Source of the DNA: Solirubrobacterales bacterium
GTDB lineage: Bacteria > Actinomycetota > Thermoleophilia > Solirubrobacterales > Solirubrobacteraceae
Direction: 5' to 3'
DNA: 8,857 nucleotides
Assembly: GCA_013696535.1 (NCBI GenBank)
Contig: JACCYI010000091.1
Coordinates: forward strand, 1 to 8,857
In this document: positions 1 to 8,145 of the stretch, one piece after another
Layout of the letters: the number at the start of each line of letters is the position of its first letter
How positions within the stretch are numbered: the stretch's first letter is position 1
Made by a program: the position numbers and the translations under genes
Notes under the pieces: model-generated
Database searches by the model: none
Told to the model about the DNA's origin: nothing
The model's input: the letters and a program-made list of their open reading frames with translations, nothing else

Positions 1-52
1 GAGCATCAGCTTCCCAAGCTGAGGGTCGCGAGTTCGAATCTCGTCCGCCGCT
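1..52 (+). tRNA. tRNA-Gly (anticodon CCC), 5' part outside window
   Basis: This is the 3' two thirds of a tRNA gene, starting in the 3' strand of the D stem (GAGC, 1-4). The anticodon stem TCAGC (6-10) pairs with GCTGA (18-22) around the loop TTCCCAA, so the anticodon is CCC (13-15), reading the glycine codon GGG. A 5-base variable region (23-27) precedes the T stem GCGAG/CTCGT (28-32 with 40-44) and the T loop TTCGAAT (33-39). The 3' acceptor strand CCGCCGC (45-51) is followed by discriminator T at 52, as is usual for bacterial tRNA-Gly. The next bases are TCT, so CCA is not encoded and must be added after transcription. Confidence 0.93.
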
Positions 53-54
53 TC

Positions 55-60
55 TAGTGT
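55..60 (+). promoter_or_regulatory. Candidate -10 element (TAGTGT) for the LLM oxidoreductase gene
   Basis: TAGTGT fits the actinobacterial -10 pattern TANNNT and ends exactly 7 bases before the ATG at 68, so transcription would begin at or next to the start codon, giving a leaderless mRNA. A half-matching -35 (TTCGAA, 33-38, 16-base spacer) would lie in the T loop of the tRNA gene. Read-through from the tRNA promoter is the alternative. Confidence 0.4.
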
Positions 61-67
61 GAGAACG

Positions 68-1108
68 ATGCAACTCGGTCTCGCCACGTTTGCCGACCTC
101 AGCGGCGCCGCCACCCCCGAGCAGCGGATGCGCGAGCTCATGGAGGAGGCCCAGCTGGCCGACGAGCTCGGTCTGGACGTCTTCGGCATCGGCGAGCACC
201 ATCGACCCGACTTCCTGATCTCGTCGCCCGCGGTTGCCCTGGCGGCTGCGGCGGTCGTCACGAAGCGGATACGGCTGACCAGCGCCGTAACCGTCCTGAG
301 CTCGGCCGATCCGGTGCGGGTCTTCCAGGACTTCGCCACGGTCGACCTCCTCTCGGGCGGTCGCGCCGAGATCATGGCTGGGCGCGGCTCGTTCATCGAG
401 TCCTTTCCGCTCTTCGGACACGACCTCGAGGACTACGACGAGCTGTACGCCGAGAAGCTGCAACTGCTGCTCGAGCTGCGCAGGCAGACGCGCGTGACGT
501 GGGTCGGCCGCCATCGCCCGCCGCTGGAGGACATCGGTGTCTGGCCGCGTCCGGTCCAGGATCCGCTACCCGTCTGGGTCGCCGTCGGTGGCTCGCCGGA
601 GTCCGTCGTCCGGGCGGGGACGCTCGGCCTGCCGTTGACGATCGCGATCATCGGCGGTCAGCCTGAGCGGTTCGTCCCGCTCGTGGACCTGTACCGGGAA
701 GCCGCAACGAACGCAGGTCACGCTCCGGACACGTTGCCGGTCGGGATCAACACGCACGCCTTCGTCGCCGTCGACTCTGCGCAGGCCGACGCCGCCTTCG
801 CGCCTTCCTACACCGCCATGATGAGCCGCATCGGTCGTGAGCGTGGCTGGCCTCCCATGGGCCGCGATCAGTACGAAGCCCTCCGCTCGCCGCGAGGCGC
901 GCTTGCGGTGGGGAACCCGGAGCAGGTCGCTGAGAAGATCCTCTACGAGCACGAGCTCTTCGGCCATCAGCGCTATCTGGGGCAGATGAGCGTCGGAGCG
1001 GTTGCGCATCGCGACGTGCTGCGCTCGATCGAGCTTTTCGGAACCGAGGTGGCGCCCCTCGTCCGCGAAGAAGTCGCTCGCCGCCTGGCGGGCGCCGTGC
1101 CCGCCTGA
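68..1108 (+). CDS. LLM-class flavin-dependent oxidoreductase (luciferase-like monooxygenase)
   Basis: This 346-residue protein belongs to the bacterial luciferase-like superfamily, cytoplasmic TIM-barrel enzymes that use FMN or coenzyme F420 to oxidise or reduce varied small molecules; the substrate cannot be told here. Family marks are the N-terminal strand [11 protein letters not shown], the GIGEHH motif (residues 40-45), the conserved block [19 protein letters not shown] (81-99) with downstream AGRGS (104-108), and the flavin-phosphate-binding type VAVGGSPES (171-179). Length is normal for the family. I chose ATG 68 over the in-frame GTG 59: the homologous region begins right after the ATG, and a TANNNT hexamer lies 7 bases upstream of it. 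The gene begins 15 bases after a tRNA-Gly gene and converges with the secreted-protein gene. No partner gene hints at a pathway. F420 dependence is possible in an actinobacterium but is not proved by the sequence. Confidence 0.9.
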   Translation: MQLGLATFADLSGAATPEQRMRELMEEAQLADELGLDVFGIGEHHRPDFLISSPAVALAAAAVVTKRIRLTSAVTVLSSADPVRVFQDFATVDLLSGGRAEIMAGRGSFIESFPLFGHDLEDYDELYAEKLQLLLELRRQTRVTWVGRHRPPLEDIGVWPRPVQDPLPVWVAVGGSPESVVRAGTLGLPLTIAIIGGQPERFVPLVDLYREAATNAGHAPDTLPVGINTHAFVAVDSAQADAAFAPSYTAMMSRIGRERGWPPMGRDQYEALRSPRGALAVGNPEQVAEKILYEHELFGHQRYLGQMSVGAVAHRDVLRSIELFGTEVAPLVREEVARRLAGAVPA

Positions 1109-1123
1109 CGATCGAGATCCACC

Positions 1124-1137
1124 GCGGGTTCACCCGC
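1124..1137. terminator. Small hairpin between convergent genes, possible terminator
   Basis: GCGGG (1124-1128) pairs with CCCGC (1133-1137) around a TTCA loop in the 35-base gap between two converging stop codons. There is no T tract on either side, so it is at best a weak or Rho-assisted terminator. Confidence 0.25.
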
Positions 1138-1143
1138 CCGGTC

Positions 1144-2202
1144 TCACCCGATCTCGCGGCAGGCGCCTTCCGGCTCAAATGGGTGGGTCACGATGCCGAG
1201 GTCCGGCACGGCCAGGTGGAGCGTCCGTCCGTCCGCTGCAAGCCCGACGGCGCGGAAGCCGGACTCCTCGTCGTCACCCGGCAGGTTGGGCAGCCGCTCG
1301 GAGTCCAGGCAGGCGCCGGTCAGCCGGTGAATGATCGCCAGGTTCGGATCGCCGGCGTGCTCGGAGTCGACGAGCGTCCACATCGCGCCCCCGGAACCGA
1401 GGGCCAAGCCGCGCACCTCCTCGTTGGAGTCGCCTTCTGATGCCGCGGCGAGGAAGGACCGCCTCTGCTTCCCGGCGATCGTCTGGGTGAAGGCGTACTC
1501 GAAGACGTCGGCTGCGACGGCGGCCACCGCCGTCGATCGCAGGTCGACGAGGGAGATCCGGTTGATCCCGAACTTGACGGCGTCCGTCGGCAGGGGCAGG
1601 CGTCCGGTGGCGCCAGCCGCCGTCTTGACGTACAGCCCCGAGCGCCTGGGATCGTTCCTGCGAAGCGATCCGGTGCCCTTCGTGCAGGCGAGGCCGAAGG
1701 CGGTGCGCGTCCGCCACACAGACGGCGCGGTGGTGAGCGAGCAGCGCTTGAGGGCAAGGCTCCTGACGACCGTTCGATGGCCCTTGAGGTCGTCCCGGAA
1801 CGCGAGGCATCTGCGGGTCCCGACGCAGCGCAGGTAGGTGAGCAGTAGGCGGTTGCCCGCGTCGCGGCCCAGGTCGATCGACGTGTAAGTCCGGCGCGGC
1901 GCGCCCTTGACGGGAGCCGTGCCTGAAGCGGTGTGCTGCATGAGCGTCTGATTCGGAAAGCGGCCGCTCACCCAGACCACGGTGCCGGCGAGCGCGGTGA
2001 CCCGCTGGGCGATTGGATCTGTCGCGAGCGTCGTGTCGGCCGCCGAAGCCCCCGGTGCAGCGACGGCTGCCAGCACCAGGGCGGCGGCGAATGAAAGTGG
2101 GAGTCGTATGGGCCTGAAACGGCCGCGAACCTCAAGGGTTGCGCCCGAGGTGGGCTGGTAAAATGAGCGCTCTCGCCGCGAGTTCCGGGCGTCGCCGGAC
2201 AC
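1144..2202 (-). CDS. Hypothetical secreted protein with six cysteines
   Basis: I do not recognise this family. From GTG 2202 the protein has 352 residues: a basic N-terminal region, a hydrophobic stretch at about residues 36-51, and a signal-peptidase-I-type site ASA-AD near residue 54, so it is probably exported. The mature part has six cysteines (126, 132, 154, 173, 298, 348), an even number that suits disulfides outside the cell. Segments such as [16 protein letters not shown] and [16 protein letters not shown] resemble blades of a beta-propeller, but this is only an impression. The start is uncertain: the frame stays open into fusA on the other strand (ATG at 2247), GTG 2202 has no Shine-Dalgarno sequence and gives a long n-region, and the next in-frame GTG falls inside the signal peptide. 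An ATA codon at 2109-2107 would give an ideal signal peptide but is a very rare start. The gene converges with the LLM gene and diverges from fusA. Confidence 0.72.
   Translation of the reverse strand: MSGDARNSRRERSFYQPTSGATLEVRGRFRPIRLPLSFAAALVLAAVAAPGASAADTTLATDPIAQRVTALAGTVVWVSGRFPNQTLMQHTASGTAPVKGAPRRTYTSIDLGRDAGNRLLLTYLRCVGTRRCLAFRDDLKGHRTVVRSLALKRCSLTTAPSVWRTRTAFGLACTKGTGSLRRNDPRRSGLYVKTAAGATGRLPLPTDAVKFGINRISLVDLRSTAVAAVAADVFEYAFTQTIAGKQRRSFLAAASEGDSNEEVRGLALGSGGAMWTLVDSEHAGDPNLAIIHRLTGACLDSERLPNLPGDDEESGFRAVGLAADGRTLHLAVPDLGIVTHPFEPEGACREIG
2156..2164 (+). promoter_or_regulatory. Extended -10 promoter (TGGTAAAAT) for fusA
   Basis: TG-G-TAAAAT matches the extended -10 form TGnTANNNT. 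It is a rare A-rich patch in GC-rich DNA. Transcription would start near 2171, giving a leader of about 75 bases before the fusA ATG. No good -35 hexamer is seen at 16-18 bases, which fits an extended -10 promoter. If the divergent secreted-protein gene starts at 2202, this promoter lies inside its coding sequence. Confidence 0.5.
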
Positions 2203-2219
2203 CAGCCGGAGAATCGTCA

Positions 2220-2245
2220 GTGCCCACGAAAAGAGTCTTGACACC

Positions 2246-2267
<22 letters not shown>
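2220..2267 (+). other. Possible upstream mini-ORF (15 codons) overlapping the fusA start
   Basis: A GTG at 2220 has a Shine-Dalgarno-like GGAG at 2208-2211 with an 8-base spacer, better than anything in front of fusA itself. The frame reads [15 protein letters not shown] and stops with TAG at 2265-2267, 22 bases past the first base of the fusA ATG and in another frame. It could couple or tune fusA translation; it could equally be chance in open GC-rich sequence. Confidence 0.25.
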
Positions 2268-4350
<2,083 letters not shown>

Positions 4351-4354
<4 letters not shown>

Positions 4355-4539
4355 TTGGCTTCGGTCTCCGTTTCGCCGCCATCCCGCGCCGGGATGTCGG
4401 CGAGACGACGGTGGAGACGGTCTCGCAGCTCGTCGGGGTCATACTCGCCTTGGGCCCGGCGGTTGCGGGCCACGACCACGCCGGTCGCGGCCACACCCGC
4501 AAGTCCGGCGAGTCCGATGTACTTCCAGGGAGGACGCAT
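4351..4539 (-). CDS. Small single-pass membrane protein, hypothetical
   Basis: This 62-residue protein begins MRPPWKY, continues with one hydrophobic helix of about residues 8-24 rich in Gly, Ala and Val, then a basic RNRR stop-transfer segment and a charged, acidic tail. The positive residues after the helix suggest that the tail is cytoplasmic. I do not recognise the family. The ATG at 4539 has no Shine-Dalgarno sequence; a -10-like TAACCT (4554-4549 on the minus strand) lies 9 bases upstream, so the mRNA may be nearly leaderless. Its TAG stop shares the CTAG palindrome with the fusA stop, and its 5' end faces the papain-like hydrolase gene across only 21 bases. The clear membrane-plus-tail layout and exact packing between neighbours argue for a real gene. 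Confidence 0.65.
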
Positions 4540-4547
4540 CGGTCGCG

Positions 4548-4554
4548 TAGGTTA
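4548..4554. promoter_or_regulatory. Symmetric divergent -10 element (TAGGTTA)
   Basis: On the plus strand TAGGTT (4548-4553) ends 7 bases before GTG 4561. On the minus strand the same bases read TAACCT (4554-4549), ending 9 bases before ATG 4539. Both fit TANNNT, so one near-palindromic element could drive two leaderless or nearly leaderless transcripts in opposite directions. Confidence 0.45.
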
Positions 4555-4560
4555 CGGCGG

Positions 4561-5166
4561 GTGATCCCCCTTCCCTTGCGCGACGCCGTCGCCGCGGCGT
4601 CGACCGGGGACATCTGGCTGTTTCGCGGCTCGTCGCTCGCCGACCGAGCCATCCAGGCCTTCACGAACAGCCCGGTCAACCACGTGGGCATGGTCGTCGC
4701 CCTGGATGACCTGCCACCGCTGCTGTGGCACGCCGAGCTGGGTCGCACGCTGCCCGACGTCTGGACCGGGGAGCGGCACCGAGGCGTCCAGCTCCACCTG
4801 CTGGCCGAGGCCGTGACGACCTGGAACGAGCGCTACGGGCAGCGCGCTTGGGTACGGCAGCTGGAGGGCGCGATCGAGCGCCATCACGAGGACAAGCTGA
4901 TGGGCGTCATCGATCGCTTCGACGGCCGGCCGTTCCCGACTACGCCCGGGCTCGTCCGGCAGTGGCTCACAGCCCGCTTCCGCCGCCGCTCGTCGTCGCT
5001 CGAGACGATCTACTGCGCGGAGATCGTCGCGACCACCTACCAGGCCATGGGCCTGCTGCCCCGACGGCGACCCGCCAGCTGGTACGACCCCGGGCGGTTC
5101 TGGAGTGGCGACCGGATAGAGCTCGTGGAGCCCTTCGCGCTACGCGCCGAGATCTCCGTCGGCTGA
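4561..5166 (+). CDS. Permuted papain-like cysteine hydrolase (NlpC/P60, YiiX/YaeF type)
   Basis: This 201-residue protein has the order of a circularly permuted papain fold, with the histidine before the cysteine. GDIWLFRG (residues 16-23) is the entry strand, NHVGMVV (40-46) carries the likely catalytic His41, and YCAEIVA (151-157) carries the likely catalytic Cys152. HAE at 57-59 may supply the third polar residue. Relatives cleave peptidoglycan peptides or act on lipid or amide substrates; the target here is unknown. No signal peptide or membrane helix is seen, so an intracellular substrate or non-Sec export is possible. GTG 4561 was chosen because a TANNNT hexamer ends 7 bases before it (leaderless type) and the conserved region starts soon after; the frame stays open upstream over fusA, but that part has no protein-like character. 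It diverges from the small membrane protein gene. Confidence 0.8.
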   Translation: MIPLPLRDAVAAASTGDIWLFRGSSLADRAIQAFTNSPVNHVGMVVALDDLPPLLWHAELGRTLPDVWTGERHRGVQLHLLAEAVTTWNERYGQRAWVRQLEGAIERHHEDKLMGVIDRFDGRPFPTTPGLVRQWLTARFRRRSSSLETIYCAEIVATTYQAMGLLPRRRPASWYDPGRFWSGDRIELVEPFALRAEISVG

Positions 5167-5167
5167 C

Positions 5168-5182
5168 CGAGCGGATCGCTCG
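5168..5182. terminator. Hairpin between convergent genes, possible terminator
   Basis: CGAGCG (5168-5173) and CGCTCG (5177-5182) form a perfect 6-bp stem with a GAT loop in the 23-base gap between the converging stop codons of the papain-like and zinc-ribbon genes. There is no T tract; a G run follows on the plus strand. Its position suits a bidirectional terminator, though 3-base loops are tight. Confidence 0.35.
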
Positions 5183-5189
5183 CGGGGGG

Positions 5190-5411
5190 CTACCAAGCCT
5201 GGTGCGTGCCGCAGTGCGGGCAACCGACGGAAGTGGTGACCTCCGCCTTGAAGGCACAGCCGCAACCGCAGCGGTAAAGCGCCTTGTCCTGCGGGCCGCC
5301 AGAGCGGCGGGCTCGGGCGTCGGCGTTGGACACGGTCTGACTCGAGCGGCTTCTCTGAAGCGGGGCGGAGGCCTCGCGCAGGAGGGTCGGAGTTGAGGAT
5401 GAACGTTGCAT
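5190..5411 (-). CDS. Small zinc-ribbon protein, hypothetical
   Basis: This protein has up to 73 residues. The C-terminal part reads YRCGCGCAFKAEV, then VGCPHCGTHQAW: Cys48, Cys50 and Cys52, and after a beta-turn-length gap Cys64 and Cys67, as in a minimal zinc ribbon with one metal site. Such tiny ribbons may bind nucleic acid or a protein partner; nothing here tells which. The N-terminal 26 residues are rich in Ser and Arg and may not be translated: an in-frame GTG at 5333 would give 47 residues, keeping all cysteines. ATG 5411 has no Shine-Dalgarno sequence, but a weak -10-like TTAGGT sits 7 bases upstream on the minus strand, so I kept it. It converges with the papain-like gene and diverges from ccmE. 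Confidence 0.65.
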   Translation of the reverse strand: MQRSSSTPTLLREASAPLQRSRSSQTVSNADARARRSGGPQDKALYRCGCGCAFKAEVTTSVGCPHCGTHQAW

Positions 5412-5505
5412 CTCTGATACCTAACGTCGTGGTTGGAAAAGGTTTCGCGGCGGATGGGACTTCTCTTCTATTCGGCGTCTGTGCGCCGAGGTGAAGTAGG
5501 AACGC

Positions 5506-5527
5506 TGACGCGCCATGGTTCGCGTCA
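5506..5527. promoter_or_regulatory. Inverted repeat upstream of ccmE, possible operator
   Basis: TGACGCG (5506-5512) and CGCGTCA (5521-5527) are perfect 7-bp inverted arms with an 8-base centre, spanning 22 bp and ending 12 bases before the ccmE ATG. The right arm overlaps the candidate -10 (CATACT, 5526-5531). The size and dyad shape suit a dimeric transcription factor; I cannot name the regulator. A hairpin in a longer mRNA is the alternative. Confidence 0.4.
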
Positions 5528-5531
5528 TACT
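5526..5531 (+). promoter_or_regulatory. Candidate -10 (CATACT) for the ccm operon
   Basis: CATACT differs from the TANNNT pattern at its first base and lies 8 bases before ATG 5540. Transcription would start at or just before the ATG. GGAGGG (5532-5537) is also present but only 2 bases from the ATG, too near to be a comfortable Shine-Dalgarno sequence unless only GGAG is used. Confidence 0.3.
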
Positions 5532-5539
5532 GGAGGGCG

Positions 5540-5941
5540 ATGGACCCTGACCGCAGACGCACGCTTCGCTTCACGATCGCGCTGAGTTGCGCGCTGCTGC
5601 TTGCGGGGGCGCTCGTGTACACGAGCTTCGCCGGGGCGAGTGAGGCACGCAGTCCCTCGCAGCTCGTGGGGGCGGCCAAGTCGGGGCAGACCTACGAGCT
5701 CACGGGCAAGGTGCAGGACGGTTCGATCATCAAAGACGGCGTCAGGACGACGTTTCGCGTCCGCGATCGGGACGGCAACGTCTCTGTCCCGGTGACCTAT
5801 ACGGGTGCGGTGCCCGATCCGTTCCGAGAGGGGCGCGAGGTGATCGTCGACGTGCGCAAGCAGGGCGCTACCTTCGTCGGGGAGAAGGATTCGCTGGTCA
5901 CCAAGTGCCCGTCGAAGTTCTCCGCCGACGAACAGACCTGA
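5540..5941 (+). CDS. ccmE: Cytochrome c maturation haem chaperone CcmE, cysteine variant
   Basis: CcmE takes haem from CcmC on the outer face of the membrane, holds it covalently, and passes it to CcmF for attachment to apocytochrome c. This 133-residue protein has a basic N-terminus, a membrane anchor at about residues 11-31, and an OB-fold domain with YELTGKVQDGSI (52-63), FRVRDRDG (72-79) and the family motif YTGAVPDPFREG (87-98). The haem-attaching motif, usually a histidine in a HxxxY context, is TKCPSKF (121-127): Cys123 replaces the histidine and Phe127 the tyrosine. Cysteine variants (CxxxY) are known from System I* in archaea and Desulfovibrio; the phenylalanine is a further change. 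It is the first gene of the operon; its TGA is directly followed by the ccmF GTG, implying translational coupling. Confidence 0.93.
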   Translation: MDPDRRRTLRFTIALSCALLLAGALVYTSFAGASEARSPSQLVGAAKSGQTYELTGKVQDGSIIKDGVRTTFRVRDRDGNVSVPVTYTGAVPDPFREGREVIVDVRKQGATFVGEKDSLVTKCPSKFSADEQT

Positions 5942-8137
5942 GTGCTCACCCTCGGCCGTGCCTGCCTAATCCTGGCTCTCGCCGTCTCGGTCTACGGCGT
6001 GGGTGCATCGCTCCACGGGGCCAGGCGGGGCAACCGTGCGTGGGTGGCGTCGGGTCGACGAGCGGTCTACGCCGTCGCTGGATCGCTTCTCGTGGCGTTC
6101 GGGGTGCTCGAAGCCGCGTTCCTGCGCTCCGATTTCTCCTTCGACCTAGTGGCCGGTCACTCGTCGACCACCACTCCTCTCTTCTACCGCTTCACCGCCA
6201 TGTGGTCCTCACAGGAGGGATCGCTTCTGCTCTGGGCGACGCTCCTGGGCCTGTGGTCCTCGCTGATCCTCTTCCTCACCCGCAACAAGCTGCGCGAGGT
6301 GGCGCCGTACGCGGCCGCGGTGCTCCTGGCCTTCGCGGCGTTCTTCGTCTCGCTCATGGTCTTCCTCGAGACGCCCTTCGGCCGCACGCTCGGCCCCGTC
6401 CCGGCCGAGGGCGTCGGACTGAATCCCCTGCTGCGGCCCCCGAGCATGATGATCCACCCCCCGATGCTCTACTCGGGGTACACGCTCTTCACGATCCCCT
6501 TCGCCTTCGCGATCGGCGCCCTCGTCACCCGGCGCCTCGGGGCGGAGTGGATCCGCTCCACGCGGCCGTTCACCCTGGCCGCGTGGCTCTTCCTGGGGAT
6601 CGGAGTCATCCTGGGCTCCCGCTGGTCGTACACGGAGCTCGGCTGGGGGGGATACTGGGCCTGGGATCCCGTGGAGAACGCCTCGCTGATGCCGTGGCTG
6701 ACCGGCACCGCGTTCCTGCACTCCGTGATGATCCAGGAGAAGCGCGGGATGCTGAAGGTCTGGAACGTCTCACTCGTCCTGGCGACCGGGGTGCTGGCCA
6801 TCCTGGGCACGTTCCTCGTGCGGTCGGGGATCCTCGACTCGATCCATGCCTTCGGCGCCTCGACGCTCGGTGTGCCCTTCCTCGTGCTGATCGGGGTGCT
6901 GATCGCGGGCTCGATCGGGTTGGTGGTCTGGCGCTCGAAGGACCTGCGGTCCGAGCACCGACTGGACTCGGTGTTCTCGCGCGAGTCGGCCTTCCTGCTC
7001 AACAACCTCGTGCTCGTCGGCATCTGCTTCGTGGTGTTTTGGGGCACCTTCTTCCCGCTGATCTCCGAGGCCATATCGGGCTCCAAGGCCTCCGTCGGCC
7101 CGCCGTGGTTCAACCGCTACATCACGCCGCTGGCGATCGTCCTGGTCCTGTTGAGCGGGATCGGCCCCGCAATCGCCTGGCGCCGGGCGACTTGGGCCAA
7201 CGTTCGGCGCACGATGCTCGGCCCGGCGCTCTTCGCGCTCGCGGTGCTCGTCGCCCTCCTTGCGGGAGCCGGCGTCGCGGACAAGCCGCTGGCCCTGGCG
7301 ATGTTCGTCTTCGCAACCTTCGTGGCCGGGACCGTGTTCCAGGAGCTGTGGCGCGGAGTCAAGGCCCGGCGGGCGATGTCCGACGACTCGGTGCCGATGG
7401 CCGTCGTCTCGCTCGTGCGCCGCAACCGCCGGCGCTACGGGGGCTACATCGTGCACCTGGGGATCGCGCTGCTGTTCACGGGAATCGCCGCGTCGTCGGC
7501 CTTCCAGCAGGCTCGGGACGTCGATCTGCGCCCGGGTCAGAGCGCCCGCATCGGCTCCTATGACGTCACCTACGTCAAGCCGACCGGCGAAGTGGTAGCC
7601 GCTTCCAACGGCCGGCTGGAGCGCATCGACCTCGGCGCGGTCCTCAAGGTCTCCAAGGACGGTGAGCCGGTGGCGACGATGCGGAGCCGGCGGTCCTTCT
7701 TCCCCTCCCAGGCACCGGAGTTCGGCCCGGTCTCGCGTTTCTTCGAGGGCGAGGCGACCAGCGAGGTGGCCCTGAAGGCTGGGCTGCGTGAGGACGTCTG
7801 GACCGTCGTCTCGCCCGACGTGCGCGGGCTTCTGCCGAGCGTGAAGGAAGGCGACCGTGTCTTCGCCGCCGCCCGCAAGGGCGGGAAGCTCGGCCGGGCC
7901 GAGATGGACGTCCTGCTCGTCCAAGCGCTGCGTGGGCTCGCCGCCTCCTACGCCTCCGACCCGCCGGCGGCCACCTTCCGCCTGATCGTCTCACCTCTGG
8001 TGACTTGGATCTGGCTTGGCGCGATCGTCGTCTTCCTGGGCGGTCTCACCGCTGTGTGGCCGGCACCGAGCGGAGCGACGCGCCGGGTCAGCGCCGCGTA
8101 CGCCGCCCGTGTGGCGCGCGAGCTCGGCCGCGCCTGA
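5942..8137 (+). CDS. ccmF: Cytochrome c haem lyase subunit CcmF
   Basis: CcmF is the integral membrane haem lyase that receives haem from CcmE, keeps it reduced with its own b haem, and joins it to the CxxCH motif of apocytochrome c outside the membrane. The 731-residue protein has many membrane helices and the tryptophan-rich WWD-type motif GWGGYWAWDPVENASLMPW (234-252). The four expected haem-ligand histidines are present: H172 (IHPP), H260 (FLHS), H302 (SIHAF) and H505 (VHLG), close in spacing to E. coli H173, H261, H303 and H491. A large extracytoplasmic domain spans about 520-680, followed by a last helix (about 684-705). It is somewhat longer than E. coli CcmF (647 residues). The GTG start at 5942 immediately follows the ccmE stop and has no Shine-Dalgarno sequence, so ribosomes probably pass straight from ccmE. 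Confidence 0.95.
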   Translation: MLTLGRACLILALAVSVYGVGASLHGARRGNRAWVASGRRAVYAVAGSLLVAFGVLEAAFLRSDFSFDLVAGHSSTTTPLFYRFTAMWSSQEGSLLLWATLLGLWSSLILFLTRNKLREVAPYAAAVLLAFAAFFVSLMVFLETPFGRTLGPVPAEGVGLNPLLRPPSMMIHPPMLYSGYTLFTIPFAFAIGALVTRRLGAEWIRSTRPFTLAAWLFLGIGVILGSRWSYTELGWGGYWAWDPVENASLMPWLTGTAFLHSVMIQEKRGMLKVWNVSLVLATGVLAILGTFLVRSGILDSIHAFGASTLGVPFLVLIGVLIAGSIGLVVWRSKDLRSEHRLDSVFSRESAFLLNNLVLVGICFVVFWGTFFPLISEAISGSKASVGPPWFNRYITPLAIVLVLLSGIGPAIAWRRATWANVRRTMLGPALFALAVLVALLAGAGVADKPLALAMFVFATFVAGTVFQELWRGVKARRAMSDDSVPMAVVSLVRRNRRRYGGYIVHLGIALLFTGIAASSAFQQARDVDLRPGQSARIGSYDVTYVKPTGEVVAASNGRLERIDLGAVLKVSKDGEPVATMRSRRSFFPSQAPEFGPVSRFFEGEATSEVALKAGLREDVWTVVSPDVRGLLPSVKEGDRVFAAARKGGKLGRAEMDVLLVQALRGLAASYASDPPAATFRLIVSPLVTWIWLGAIVVFLGGLTAVWPAPSGATRRVSAAYAARVARELGRA

Positions 8138-8145
8138 CCTACAGC

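Noticed and set aside
59..67. GTG 59 as start of the LLM oxidoreductase
   Set aside because: It adds only three residues outside the family's N-terminal strand, and the TANNNT spacing fits ATG 68.
2238..2243. A perfect TTGACA -35 hexamer just before fusA
   Set aside because: No -10-like hexamer lies 16-18 bases downstream, and it would start transcription inside fusA.
5170..5396. Plus-strand open frame continuing after the papain-like gene
   Set aside because: It is the reverse of the zinc-ribbon gene, whose Cys pattern is convincing, and its product has no protein-like motif.
5472..5489. Hairpin TCGGCG/CGCCGA between the zinc-ribbon gene and ccmE as a terminator
   Set aside because: It lies between two divergent 5' ends, where no terminator is expected, and has no T tract. 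It may be a chance structure.
5905..7563. A long plus-strand open frame of 552 codons overlapping ccmE and ccmF
   Set aside because: It is a high-GC shadow of ccmF: Arg-, Gly- and Pro-rich product with no motif, while ccmF has clear family marks.
6770..7924. A 384-codon minus-strand open frame inside ccmF
   Set aside because: Antisense shadow of ccmF, dominated by Arg, Glu, Gln and His, with no recognisable domain.
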